Assembly: GCA_020634555.1 (NCBI GenBank)
Contig: JACKBK010000003.1
Span: 1-64,000, forward strand
DNA from: Caldilineae bacterium
GTDB lineage: Bacteria; Chloroflexota; Anaerolineae; JAAEKA01
Direction of reading: 5' to 3'
DNA length: 64,000 nt
The position numbers were made by a program, and so were the translations under genes. Of this stretch, positions 37,595 through 45,623 are shown one piece after another. The number at the start of each line of letters is the position of its first letter. The stretch's first letter is position 1. The notes under the pieces were generated by a model. The model made no database searches. It was not told the origin of the DNA and saw only the letters and a list, made by a program, of their open reading frames with translations.

Positions 37595-37999
37595 CTATTG
37601 AGGCCACTCGGTCGGCACCTGGGTGGCGCAGTTCACCAGTTCCTGGGCGGCCTTGACGGAACGCAACACCTTGGCCATGTTGCCCTTGAGCTTGAGCTGG
37701 CGGGTGATCAAGGCCTGGATGGGATCGACCTTCTTGTCAATGACCTTTTTCCACGAATCGACCTTGCCCGATACCTCGAACTCAGGGGACTGGGCTGCCA
37801 TGTCGCTGACCATGCTGGCCCCGCGGCATTCGCCGTGCCACAGATCCAGATAGACGGCCCGGGTGGACTTGTCCTTCATGTTGGCGATGAAGTAGAAGTC
37901 GCCTTCCCAATCCGCGGCCGCGGCGCGATAGGCGTCACTGGCGTTGATCGCGTCTTTCAGGGCGTTGGCCCACTCGTCGCTGAGAAATGCTATGGCCAT
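37595..37999 (-). CDS. SCP2 sterol-transfer-family domain protein
   Basis: 134 residues from an ATG with AGGAGGA directly upstream. The single domain matches the SCP2 lipid-binding fold (FLSDEWANALKDAIN, YFIANMKDKSTRAVYLDLWHGE, FEVSGKVDSWKKVIDKKVDPIQALITRQLKLKG read in pieces across the protein). Such domains bind fatty or acyl molecules in a hydrophobic tunnel. As the first gene of the operon it may deliver a hydrophobic alcohol or aldehyde to the two oxidoreductases; this is an inference from order only. Confidence 0.8.
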   Translation of the reverse strand: MAIAFLSDEWANALKDAINASDAYRAAAADWEGDFYFIANMKDKSTRAVYLDLWHGECRGASMVSDMAAQSPEFEVSGKVDSWKKVIDKKVDPIQALITRQLKLKGNMAKVLRSVKAAQELVNCATQVPTEWPQ

Positions 38000-38052
38000 G
38001 GAGTCCTCCTGCTGGCAAATGGATGAAGTTATGACGCAGCGCGTCTTTGCGA

Positions 38053-38081
38053 ACTATACCACGAAAGCGGGGTGGGAGCAA
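38053..38081 (-). promoter_or_regulatory. Promoter of the SCP2 / alcohol dehydrogenase / AOR operon
   Basis: Read on the minus strand: TTGCTC (38076-38081), 17-base spacer, TATAGT (38053-38058) preceded by TGG (extended -10). The same TTGCTC element with 17-base spacing occurs before rplI and ssb. Confidence 0.65.
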
Positions 38082-38158
38082 AACGGAAAGGCAGAACGGA
38101 GAGAAATTCAGGACTGGGCATTTGGCTGAATGCCGCAACCCGCATATCATCTGACTCT

Positions 38159-40144
38159 ATGGAATCTTTCAACAAATTGCGTCTGGTGGGCGTGGCAACC
38201 GGCGTTGCACTGGCCTACATCGCGCAATATTTCTTCAACCAGCCGCCGCTGAGCGGTTCGTTCCTGAACACCGTTCCAGCAGCGCTGCAAAACCCGCTGA
38301 CGCTGGCAGCCATCATCCTCCTCGCGGGCGCGGTGACCTTTGCGCTGTCGGCGCCGACGGCTCGCGCTCGCCAGAGCGACTCGCCGCAGCCTGTTGCCGG
38401 TCGCTTCGTCGACCATCCATCATCGCTGGCGCGTCCGTTGTTTTTGGCCACCTTGCTGGCATACGGCGGCTGCATGGCGCTCTATTTGCTAAACGGCGAA
38501 AGCGCGCTGGTACGCTGGCTGTGGCTGGGATCAGTGGTGCTGGTGGTGGTATCGCAAGTACCGTGGGAAAGTCTGCGGCGCAGCGCGGCCGGTTGGACCG
38601 GCGCCTGGCGCAGCACCCTGCTGCCGGCGCTGTTGCTGCTGATCGCGGCGGCGCTTCGGCTGACTCGCCTGGCCGACCTGCCGCAGGACCTGCACGGCGA
38701 CATGGCGTCTCACGGATTGCAGGCACTGCAGATGCTGGCCGGCGCGGTTCCCGGCATCGTCGGCGTCGGATGGGCCGACATTCCGCTGCCCGGTTTCCTG
38801 CCCACAGTGGCCGCCATGACACTGACGGGCGACCACGGGACCCTGGGGCTGGCGCTGGCGTCGGCGCTGGGAGGAGTACTGGCAGTCTGGGGCACCTGGG
38901 TGCTGCTGCGCACCGTGCAGAGCCGCCGGGTCGCGCTCATCGGCACGGCGCTGTTGGCGGTCGCTTACACCCACATCCACTTCAGCCGCATCGCCGAGTA
39001 CATGGATCCGGTGCCCTTCGTGGTCTGGTCGCTGGCGTTCCTGGCGATTGGCCTGCAGAAGCGCAGCAGCCTGCCCTTTGTGCTCAGCGGCGTGCTGGCA
39101 GCCTGGGCCAGCCTGATGTATTTCTCCGGCCGTGTCGTATTCGTGATTTTGGGGGCGCTGTTGCTGTATCTGCTGCTTTTCCACCGGCCACTGCTGCGCG
39201 CCAATCTGGTCGGTCTGGCATGGCTACTGGTTGGCGGTCTGGTGGCGCTGGGGCCGATGACGGTCTACTTCGTGCAGCATCCAGGGGCATGGCTCAGCCG
39301 CTCGCAACAGGTGATCCTGTTCAACCCGGCGGTGCTCGAACACTCCCGCCACAAATACGGCGTCGAGACAACCGGGCAGATACTTCTGGAGCAACTCCGG
39401 CGCACGGCGTTGCTTTTCAACTACACGATCGACAGCAGCACGCAGTTCGGCTTCCCCAAGGCGATGGTGGACATGGTCACCGCGCCGTGGATCGTCCTCG
39501 GAGCCGCCTACGGTCTGGCACACTTCCGCCGCTGGGGCAATGGCCTGTTGGTGATCATGCTGGGCGTGGTGCTGCTGGTCGGCAGCGTACTGACCGACAA
39601 CGCCCCTTTTTATCCGCGGCTGATCGTGGCGCTGACGCCGGCTCTGGGTCTGGCTGCGCTGGCTGTAGACCGCACCTGGGACGCGGTCGAAGATGCGCTG
39701 GGCAAGGAAACGGGCCGGATCGTGCTGGTGGTCGTAGTGGGTGGGCTGCTCTACATCGGGCTGGTCAACTGGGTGTCGTATTATCAGTTTGCGGCCCACA
39801 ACGGCCAACCGCGCGCGCTGGTGGCGCGCTTTGTCTCGACCCTGCCTGAAGACGCGGTGGTTTGCATCGTGCCGGAGGAGGACGCGGGCTGGATCCACTC
39901 AACCGATGAACGGGAGATCGATTTCATGATGGGAGAGCGGCGGGGAGAGCAGGTGGCCTTCGACGAAAACGGCGCGCCAGGTGCGATCCCGGACGCGTGC
40001 ATCCAGACCGGCGCGGTCTGGATTGTGCCGGATAGCCGGCAAGCGGCTCTGGGAGAACTGGAGGCGAGATTCCCCGGCGGTGAGCGCAACAGCTATGGTG
40101 CGCGCCAGGGTGAGGTTGCGTTTTGGACGTATGCGGTGCGGTAG
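38159..40144 (+). CDS. GT39-family-like membrane glycosyltransferase
   Basis: 661 residues from the ATG at 38159; an upstream in-frame ATG (38072) would add a basic, non-hydrophobic extension and is disfavoured. About 13 hydrophobic helices are present with an acidic pair in the first long loop (DLPQDLHGDMASHGLQAL), the arrangement of dolichyl-phosphate-mannose transferase (PMT/ArnT) proteins. The C-terminal 130 residues are soluble and contain no recognised motif. It would transfer a sugar from a polyprenyl-phosphate donor on the outer face of the membrane. It is convergent with the YIP1 genes. Confidence 0.78.
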   Translation: MESFNKLRLVGVATGVALAYIAQYFFNQPPLSGSFLNTVPAALQNPLTLAAIILLAGAVTFALSAPTARARQSDSPQPVAGRFVDHPSSLARPLFLATLLAYGGCMALYLLNGESALVRWLWLGSVVLVVVSQVPWESLRRSAAGWTGAWRSTLLPALLLLIAAALRLTRLADLPQDLHGDMASHGLQALQMLAGAVPGIVGVGWADIPLPGFLPTVAAMTLTGDHGTLGLALASALGGVLAVWGTWVLLRTVQSRRVALIGTALLAVAYTHIHFSRIAEYMDPVPFVVWSLAFLAIGLQKRSSLPFVLSGVLAAWASLMYFSGRVVFVILGALLLYLLLFHRPLLRANLVGLAWLLVGGLVALGPMTVYFVQHPGAWLSRSQQVILFNPAVLEHSRHKYGVETTGQILLEQLRRTALLFNYTIDSSTQFGFPKAMVDMVTAPWIVLGAAYGLAHFRRWGNGLLVIMLGVVLLVGSVLTDNAPFYPRLIVALTPALGLAALAVDRTWDAVEDALGKETGRIVLVVVVGGLLYIGLVNWVSYYQFAAHNGQPRALVARFVSTLPEDAVVCIVPEEDAGWIHSTDEREIDFMMGERRGEQVAFDENGAPGAIPDACIQTGAVWIVPDSRQAALGELEARFPGGERNSYGARQGEVAFWTYAVR

Positions 40145-40171
40145 TTGTGTGGTTGGTGGTTGGTGAAGACT

Positions 40172-40219
40172 CCCCCTCCCCCTCTCCCTGAGGGAGAGGG
40201 GGAGGGGGGTGGGGGTGAG
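40172..40219. repeat. Pyrimidine/purine palindrome with G-runs between convergent genes
   Basis: 18-bp perfect arms (40172-40189 and 40191-40208) around a single base, then a further run GTGGGGGTGAG. The right part has four or more G-runs and could form a G-quadruplex. The sequence type is widespread in intergenic DNA of many bacteria. Lying between convergent stops, it may also end transcription from both sides. Confidence 0.6.
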
Positions 40220-40233
40220 CCGCTCTCTAGCAC

Positions 40234-40995
40234 TCAACTGCCTATCCACTGACTCACCGCTGCGATAAACCCGATCATACTCAACAGCGAGAGGATCGCC
40301 ACAACGAAGATCACGATCGCGGCCGGCAGAAGCGCGGCGGCGGCAGCCCGTCCGGCTGTGAAGCGCTGGCTGACCTGCACCGCCTTGATGTAGACCACGA
40401 CTCCCCAAACCCAGCCGACAAAGGCGATCATGGGGCCGACGCAGGGGATGGGGGCGAAAAAGCTCAGCAGGTTGGGCACGGCAAAGAGCGCCGTCAGGCC
40501 AAAGAACCGGTCAACGCCGCCGCTGCCGCCCATCAGCTTGGCGAAGAGCAACACCCAAATGCCGTAGGCAAGGAAGGCCGTCAACCGTCCGAAGGCCGTC
40601 GTCAGCCAGCCGCCCAGCGCGGTGAAGAACCCGGCGATGCCTTTCGGCAGCACAGTCGGCAGGCTCGCGATCTCTACACCCATACGCAGACCCGACTCGA
40701 AGTTCTGGGTGAACTGGTCCAGGAAAGCCTGTGCATCCGGGTCCATCGCGCCGTAGAATTGAAACTGCTCGAACCCTTGCAAGACTTCCTGGCGAATCCG
40801 ATCAGCCTGTTCCGGGCCAAAGGGACGGACATGGTTTACCAGGCTGATCAAGCCTGCCAGGCTGCCGGCGATGAGGAAGCACGCCAGGAGGATCGCTACG
40901 CCGCGCTTCATCGCGTCCTTGCGGTCGCGGAACGCTTCCATGGCCGGCTCCCGTAGCAGCGCGGTATCGCGCATCAGGATTAGCATGTCGTTCAT
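40234..40995 (-). CDS. YIP1-family membrane protein (second copy)
   Basis: 253 residues from the ATG at 40995, one base after the stop of the upstream YIP1 gene and with GGGGGAGG upstream. About five hydrophobic helices with the YIP1-domain order (TALFAVPNLLSFFAPIPCVGPMIAFVGWVWGVVVYIKAVQ read in parts), preceded by a soluble amphipathic segment rich in Glu and Gln. The family includes proteins of envelope or vesicle membranes; the bacterial function is not known. It is a sister of the gene directly upstream. Confidence 0.78.
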   Translation of the reverse strand: MNDMLILMRDTALLREPAMEAFRDRKDAMKRGVAILLACFLIAGSLAGLISLVNHVRPFGPEQADRIRQEVLQGFEQFQFYGAMDPDAQAFLDQFTQNFESGLRMGVEIASLPTVLPKGIAGFFTALGGWLTTAFGRLTAFLAYGIWVLLFAKLMGGSGGVDRFFGLTALFAVPNLLSFFAPIPCVGPMIAFVGWVWGVVVYIKAVQVSQRFTAGRAAAAALLPAAIVIFVVAILSLLSMIGFIAAVSQWIGS

Positions 40996-40996
40996 G

Positions 40997-41722
40997 TTAC
41001 ATTCCTCCCCCGAAGCTGGCCATCGCGATGGTAAAACCAACAACCAGCACCGCGCTGACAATCAACGCGACGACCAGACCGATGATCAGCGGCGGCAGCA
41101 AAGCGGCAAACACCGCGCGCGGCCACGAGAGGTCGTGCACCGTGCGCAGCGCCATGTAGCCGCACAGCAATGTCCACGTTCCGAGGCCAGCGACCGCCAC
41201 AAAGGGTAGAACGGTCAGCAAGGTAATCAACTGCGGCGATGCTGCCAGAGCGGTCGCGCCCAGGGTCTGATTCAGCGTGCCCTTGCCGCCAAACACGCGC
41301 GCAAGGCCGTGGGCCAACAGCCCAAACACCAGCCACCAAACGATCAACCCCAACGGCCTGGTGATGATGCCGGTCAGCGAGCGGAGGGGCGAAGGCGCAA
41401 GGCCCGCGAACGCGTTCCAGATGCTGTTCCAGACCTGCAAAAACGACGATTCGCTGCCGGGCGATCGCTGCAAGAACTGATACCACTCCATGGTTTGCAG
41501 GTTTTTCAGCACGACATCGCGTACGGCATCAAGGTTTGGGGTGCTGGCCCACTCCAGCGTCGTGCCGATCATGGCAGCCACGGCCAATAGCACGCCCAGC
41601 AGAACAAGGATGAACAGTCCCTCCACGAAGGGGTTGTCGTCATCGCGCATGTGCGCGTAGGCGTCCCGTTGCAGGAACAGGGCGTCCCACAACAGGCCAA
41701 ACGAACGGGTGACGGGTTGCAT
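40997..41722 (-). CDS. YIP1-family membrane protein (first copy)
   Basis: 241 residues from the ATG at 41722 with GGAGG four bases upstream. One N-terminal hydrophobic helix (FILVLLGVLLAVAAMIG) follows a charged stretch. The remaining YIP1 helices are SLTGIITRPLGLIVWWLVFGLLAHGLA and the later segments TLLTVLPFVAV and VALIVSAVLVVGFTIA, split by a motif GGKGTLNQTLGATA. It is followed one base later by a second YIP1 gene, so the two products probably form a complex. It begins 37 bases after the stop of the DHH-CBS-CCA gene. Confidence 0.78.
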   Translation of the reverse strand: MQPVTRSFGLLWDALFLQRDAYAHMRDDDNPFVEGLFILVLLGVLLAVAAMIGTTLEWASTPNLDAVRDVVLKNLQTMEWYQFLQRSPGSESSFLQVWNSIWNAFAGLAPSPLRSLTGIITRPLGLIVWWLVFGLLAHGLARVFGGKGTLNQTLGATALAASPQLITLLTVLPFVAVAGLGTWTLLCGYMALRTVHDLSWPRAVFAALLPPLIIGLVVALIVSAVLVVGFTIAMASFGGGM

Positions 41723-41759
41723 TACCTCCTCCTTTCCGGGATCTCTCGCCCGGTTTCGA

Positions 41760-44468
41760 CTACTTCGAACGATTTTCGAGGGATGGATCGGCCAACAGGC
41801 CGGCCACCAGCTTGTCCACCAACATACGTTCCTCAGCCTCGCTGGTGATCCTGCCGTCCAGCCAGGCGTCGCGGGCCGCCTCCAGTACATCGCGGTAGGC
41901 CGGGCCGGGTTGCAGGCCCATCCGCTTCAGATCCTGGCCATCAGTGTAGGGCCGGACCATGCTCAACTCGCTCTCGTACAGATCAAGGTGCGCCGCCACT
42001 GCCGGCGAGTCCTCGATCAGCCGCAGCAGCCAGCGGCTGGCCGGCAGCCGCTGGTTGAGGATGCGATACACCTGGCTGTGGGCCAACGCCGGGTCCTCCA
42101 GTTCCCACACCTGATCCTTCAGGTCGTTCAGATCCTCTAGCAACGCCACCGTGCTGCGCATCACACCCAACCGCCGGTCGAGCGACTTGATGGCCGAGCG
42201 CGGCAGCGGATAGGTCCAGATCGCAAAATAGAGTTGATCCAAGTTTGCCGGCGGCTGCGCGGTCCGCTGCAACGCGTCGCGCAGCCGCTCAAAGCGCACC
42301 GACACCCAGTCATCGACGCGCAGATCGGGATGGATCTCCTGTACGACGCCGAACTGCTGCAACCGCAGCAACGCCTGTTCCGGCCGCGCCTCGGCGAAGA
42401 TCAACTCCAGCTCGTGGCGGATGCGAGCCGGGGTGATGCGATCCAACAACGCCACCGCGTTACCGATCAGCTCCTGCGTGCGCTGCTCGATGACGAAGCC
42501 GAAACGCTGCTCGAAACGTACGGCGCGCAGGATACGCGTCGGGTCATCGACGAAGCTGTGTGTGTGCAGCACGCGGATCAGCCCCTCTTCCAGGTCGCGC
42601 ACGCCGCCATAGAAGTCCAGCAGCTCGCCCCAGCGACCAGGAGTGAGGCAAATCGCCAGGGTATTGATGGTGAAGTCGCGCCGGTGCAGGTCGAGCTTGA
42701 TGGAGCTGTGTTCCACGGTTGGCAGCACGGTCGGCTCAGCGTAGAACTCGGTCCGTGCGGTGACAAAATCCAGCGAAGCTGGCGACGCCAGAATACCGGC
42801 CAGCCCGTTCATCAGGCCTCGCTCAGGGTCCTCGTCCGACGCACCATGCAGCGGCAGCACCCACTTGGCGGTGCCAAAGCGCTTGTGGCTGCGCACCCGC
42901 CCGCCGTGTTCCCGGGCGAGGGCGCGCGCCAGGGCGATTGCATCTCCCTCGACCACCAGATCGACGTCGAAGTTCGGGCGGCTCAACAGGAGATCGCGGG
43001 CAAACCCACCCACCGCGTACAACGGGCACCCCAGTTGCTCGGCTGCCTGGCCGGCCAACTGCAGCAACTCCAACAGTGGATCAGGCAGCCCTGTTTCCAT
43101 GCGCAGCGCCATGCTGTCCCGCTGCGAAGCGGGCTCGGTCTTGCCCCAAAGGTTGATCAGGTCGGTGCGCGTGGCTATGCCAACCACCATGCCGGTCTCG
43201 GGATCGGCCACCGGTATCTGTCCCCAGTTGGACTCGATCATCAGCCGCTGCAGCTCGTGCAGGCTCTGGCCGGGCGTCACCCAAACCGGATCGGTGCGCA
43301 TGAATTGGTCGATAGTCTGGGTCGCCAGCCCGTGGTGCTGGGCGCGGTCCACCTGGCGCCGGGTAATCAGGCCGCGCAGTTGGCTGGTGTGGATAGCGCG
43401 CCGGCCGTTTTCGTCGGCCCCGTCGCCATCCACCACCGGATAGCCCTCGAACCCGTAGCGCTGGATGACCTCTACCATCTCGGCGATAGTCGTGCTGGGC
43501 GGCACGGTGACTGGGATGCCTAGCGTCATGATCTGGCCCACGGTCAGGCTGGGACGCACCGTCTCGTGCAGCAGGCGCACGATCTCGCTCTCGACCTCCT
43601 CGCGGTTGCCGTCACGCACCATGGCAGCCGCCGCGCGCGGATGCCCACCGCCGCCCAACTCTCGCGCCACCTGGCTGACATCGACGCCATCCACGGTACT
43701 GCGCGCCACAACCTGGATGCGGTCTCCCAAATCGACCACCAGGAACAATCCGGCGGGATCATAGACATCGCGCAGATTATGGGCCAGGGTGCTGATCTCG
43801 TCGTGGAAGCCCACCGCTTCAGCGCTGGCGATGACGACAGAGTGGCCGGCTACCGTGTAGATGCGGCTGTTCTCAGCCAGCTCGGCGTAGAGCTTGGCCT
43901 GTGCGGGCGTCAGCGGATGGTTGAGGAAACGGTTGGCGACCTGGAGGTTTGCGCCTCGCTCCAGCAGCCAGGCGGCGGCTCGCAAGTCACGAGCGGTCGT
44001 TGCCAGGTAGATCAGCGATCCCGTGTCCTCGTAGATTCCCAGCAACATGAGGGTGGCCTCGACCGCGGTCAGTTGGATCTTGCGTTCGGCCAGTTGCTCG
44101 ACCAACAACGTGGTAGTGGCGCCAGTTTCACCGCCCGCGAAGCTCCAGTCGTTTTCCAGATCGCGCTGAAGCGGGTGGTGGTCGATGATCTGCACCGGTG
44201 TGCTGCGCCGCATTCCTTTGACTGTGGCGAAGGTCTGGGTATCGACGACGATGGCGTGATCCACCTTGCGCCGCGGCAGATCTTCCTGAGTGCGAAAGGG
44301 CAAGGCGCTGCGATAGAGTGCCAGAAAATCGCGCAGGTTGCGGTTCAAAGCACGCGGCAGGACGGGCACAGCGTCGGGATAGAGCTTGTGGGCCGCCAGC
44401 ATCGCCGCCAGGGCATCGAAGTCAGTGTGTTCGTGGGTGATGATGATGGTGAACCGGTCGTGTGGCAT
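41760..44468 (-). CDS. DHH-CBS-CCA/A-adding tRNA nucleotidyltransferase fusion
   Basis: 902 residues. N-terminal DHH/DHHA1 phosphoesterase (ITHEHTDFDALAAM, IIDHHPLQ, DTGSLIY, RELGGGGHPRAAAA), then two CBS domains (about 310-430; IPVTVPPSTTIAEMVEVI and DPVWVTPGQSLHELQRL), then a class II nucleotidyltransferase head (LYAVGGFARDLLLSRPNFDVDL with the acidic pair) and helical RNA-binding tail (RRDFTINTLAI, DDPTRILRAVRFEQRFG). The head adds CCA or only A to tRNA 3' ends; DHH domains cleave phosphate esters of small nucleic acids. The tRNA-Asp gene here encodes its own CCA, so the enzyme may serve repair. AGGAG precedes the ATG. Confidence 0.92.
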   Translation of the reverse strand: MPHDRFTIIITHEHTDFDALAAMLAAHKLYPDAVPVLPRALNRNLRDFLALYRSALPFRTQEDLPRRKVDHAIVVDTQTFATVKGMRRSTPVQIIDHHPLQRDLENDWSFAGGETGATTTLLVEQLAERKIQLTAVEATLMLLGIYEDTGSLIYLATTARDLRAAAWLLERGANLQVANRFLNHPLTPAQAKLYAELAENSRIYTVAGHSVVIASAEAVGFHDEISTLAHNLRDVYDPAGLFLVVDLGDRIQVVARSTVDGVDVSQVARELGGGGHPRAAAAMVRDGNREEVESEIVRLLHETVRPSLTVGQIMTLGIPVTVPPSTTIAEMVEVIQRYGFEGYPVVDGDGADENGRRAIHTSQLRGLITRRQVDRAQHHGLATQTIDQFMRTDPVWVTPGQSLHELQRLMIESNWGQIPVADPETGMVVGIATRTDLINLWGKTEPASQRDSMALRMETGLPDPLLELLQLAGQAAEQLGCPLYAVGGFARDLLLSRPNFDVDLVVEGDAIALARALAREHGGRVRSHKRFGTAKWVLPLHGASDEDPERGLMNGLAGILASPASLDFVTARTEFYAEPTVLPTVEHSSIKLDLHRRDFTINTLAICLTPGRWGELLDFYGGVRDLEEGLIRVLHTHSFVDDPTRILRAVRFEQRFGFVIEQRTQELIGNAVALLDRITPARIRHELELIFAEARPEQALLRLQQFGVVQEIHPDLRVDDWVSVRFERLRDALQRTAQPPANLDQLYFAIWTYPLPRSAIKSLDRRLGVMRSTVALLEDLNDLKDQVWELEDPALAHSQVYRILNQRLPASRWLLRLIEDSPAVAAHLDLYESELSMVRPYTDGQDLKRMGLQPGPAYRDVLEAARDAWLDGRITSEAEERMLVDKLVAGLLADPSLENRSK

Positions 44469-44519
44469 GGGACGCTCCTGCCATCCATTTTACCATATCC
44501 TACGATGTTTGACACGCAA

Positions 44520-44560
44520 CAAAAAACGCCCGAAGACCGGATATCCGTCTTCGGGCGTTC
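44520..44560 (-). terminator. Rho-independent terminator (minus strand)
   Basis: A 12-bp stem (AACGCCCGAAGA / TCTTCGGGCGTT) around an inner self-complementary CGGATATCCG. Read on the minus strand it ends in a run of six T. It would end transcripts from the coiled-coil gene (44879-45370) before the DHH-CBS-CCA gene. Confidence 0.8.
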
Positions 44561-44599
44561 TGAATTAGCGGAGTCGCAGCTTGAGGCGTGTTCGTAGGT

Positions 44600-44878
44600 C
44601 GTCATTCCCGCGTAGGCGGGAATCCACGGTCACGAGGACCGCCCGTAAGGAAAGTCAAAAAATAGTTCGGCAATAGGTTAGCGAGGGCCGCCCGACCGTA
44701 AACGGATCGGGCTACAAGGTGAAAGGCCCTGCGGGCCTGGTAATTCTAGCCCTGAAAGGGCTTCCACCTGGTAGCCGGGAGGTTTTAGCTCCCGGCGGGC
44801 GTGTCGAGCCTATTACCGATATAAATTCTTAACCTTCATAACGGATCGGGCTACAAGCTCCGCAACACCTGAAAACCG
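44600..44878. repeat. Composite intergenic repeat region
   Basis: No gene. At 44604-44632 lies an inverted TCATTCCCGCG ... CGGGAATCCA repeat like those at 11.7 and 16.0 kb. The sequence ACGGATCGGGCTACAAG occurs twice (about 44701-44717 and 44841-44857). Between them are two stem-forming pieces (CCCTGCGGGCC and CGGGAGGTTTTAGCTCCCG). A segment of the last kind recurs at about 61134-61160. Confidence 0.55.
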
Positions 44879-45370
44879 TCATCCCTGGGCAGCCCGCTCA
44901 GCTGCTTGCGCCATGGTGTCGGAGGCTTTTTGCGCGGCGTCCTGGCCGGCCTGCGCGGCTGCCTGGCCGGTATCAGCGGCGCTGCGCTGGGCGGCAGAGC
45001 GGTCGAGCATCTCGGTTAGCTCGTTGTTGAGGCGGCGCAAGCCATGAAACAGCGAGGTCTTGACCTGCTTGGTCACGTCGCTCTGCTGTACAGACTCAGC
45101 AGCGCGGGCAGCCTGCATCTGCAAGTCCTTGGTCACATCGCTCTTGCGCACATCCTCGGCCACGACATCGAGGCGTTCGCCGGCGACGCGCAACGCCTTG
45201 CGGATCTCCGTGTCAGCCTTCTTGAACTCGTCGGTCTCTCTGGCCGTCTGAACTGCGACGGCGATCTTGGCGCCCAGGCGGCCCAGTTCGTCCATAATCT
45301 GTGTGGTCTCGCTCTTGTCGCTTGCGGTAGTATCGTAAACTGGGGTATCGTTGGTGTTGTCTTCTGTCAT
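44879..45370 (-). CDS. Coiled-coil, alanine-rich soluble protein of unknown function
   Basis: 163 residues with GGAGA before the ATG. After an acidic N-terminus the whole protein reads as amphipathic helix rich in Ala, Gln, Lys and Asp (LGAKIAVAVQTARETDEFKKADTE in part; AAQAGQDAAQKASDTMAQAAERAAQG at the end), without hydrophobic helices. A tandem pair of similar segments is visible (RKSDVTKDLQMQAARAAE and QQSDVTKQVKTSLFHG). It resembles apolipoprotein- or phasin-like helical bundles in composition only; no family was recognised. Confidence 0.6.
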   Translation of the reverse strand: MTEDNTNDTPVYDTTASDKSETTQIMDELGRLGAKIAVAVQTARETDEFKKADTEIRKALRVAGERLDVVAEDVRKSDVTKDLQMQAARAAESVQQSDVTKQVKTSLFHGLRRLNNELTEMLDRSAAQRSAADTGQAAAQAGQDAAQKASDTMAQAAERAAQG

Positions 45371-45589
45371 GATTATCTCCTTGACTGGCCTATATCAGTC
45401 CCGTGATCCTGTTTGGAAAGGCGGCGCTCCTGCTCTGCCTGCCGCACTCTCGCTCTGGCAGATCTTTGCCAGCACCCCGGCAAGAGCCGATCGGGCCAGC
45501 ATCGTGATGCCGCATAACATGTCATCCTGACACGTACTCTACCACACTGTACGAGTCAGGGAGCCGGTTTGTTTCGGGTGGCGAAAATT

Positions 45590-45623
45590 AGAAGTTCGAC
45601 TTTGCCGAAAAAGTCGAACTTCT
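45590..45623. terminator. 14-bp perfect stem at the 3' end of the GT39 gene
   Basis: Arms AGAAGTTCGACTTT (45590-45603) and AAAGTCGAACTTCT (45610-45623) around six bases, directly after the stop of the large glycosyltransferase gene (minus strand). The following AATTTTC is a weak T-tract, so it may be a terminator or an insertion element resembling the palindrome inside the gene at 25.9 kb. Confidence 0.55.

Noticed and set aside
40172..40219. Palindrome as a mobile-element end
   Set aside because: The motif is widespread in intergenic DNA, and no transposase or target duplication is present.
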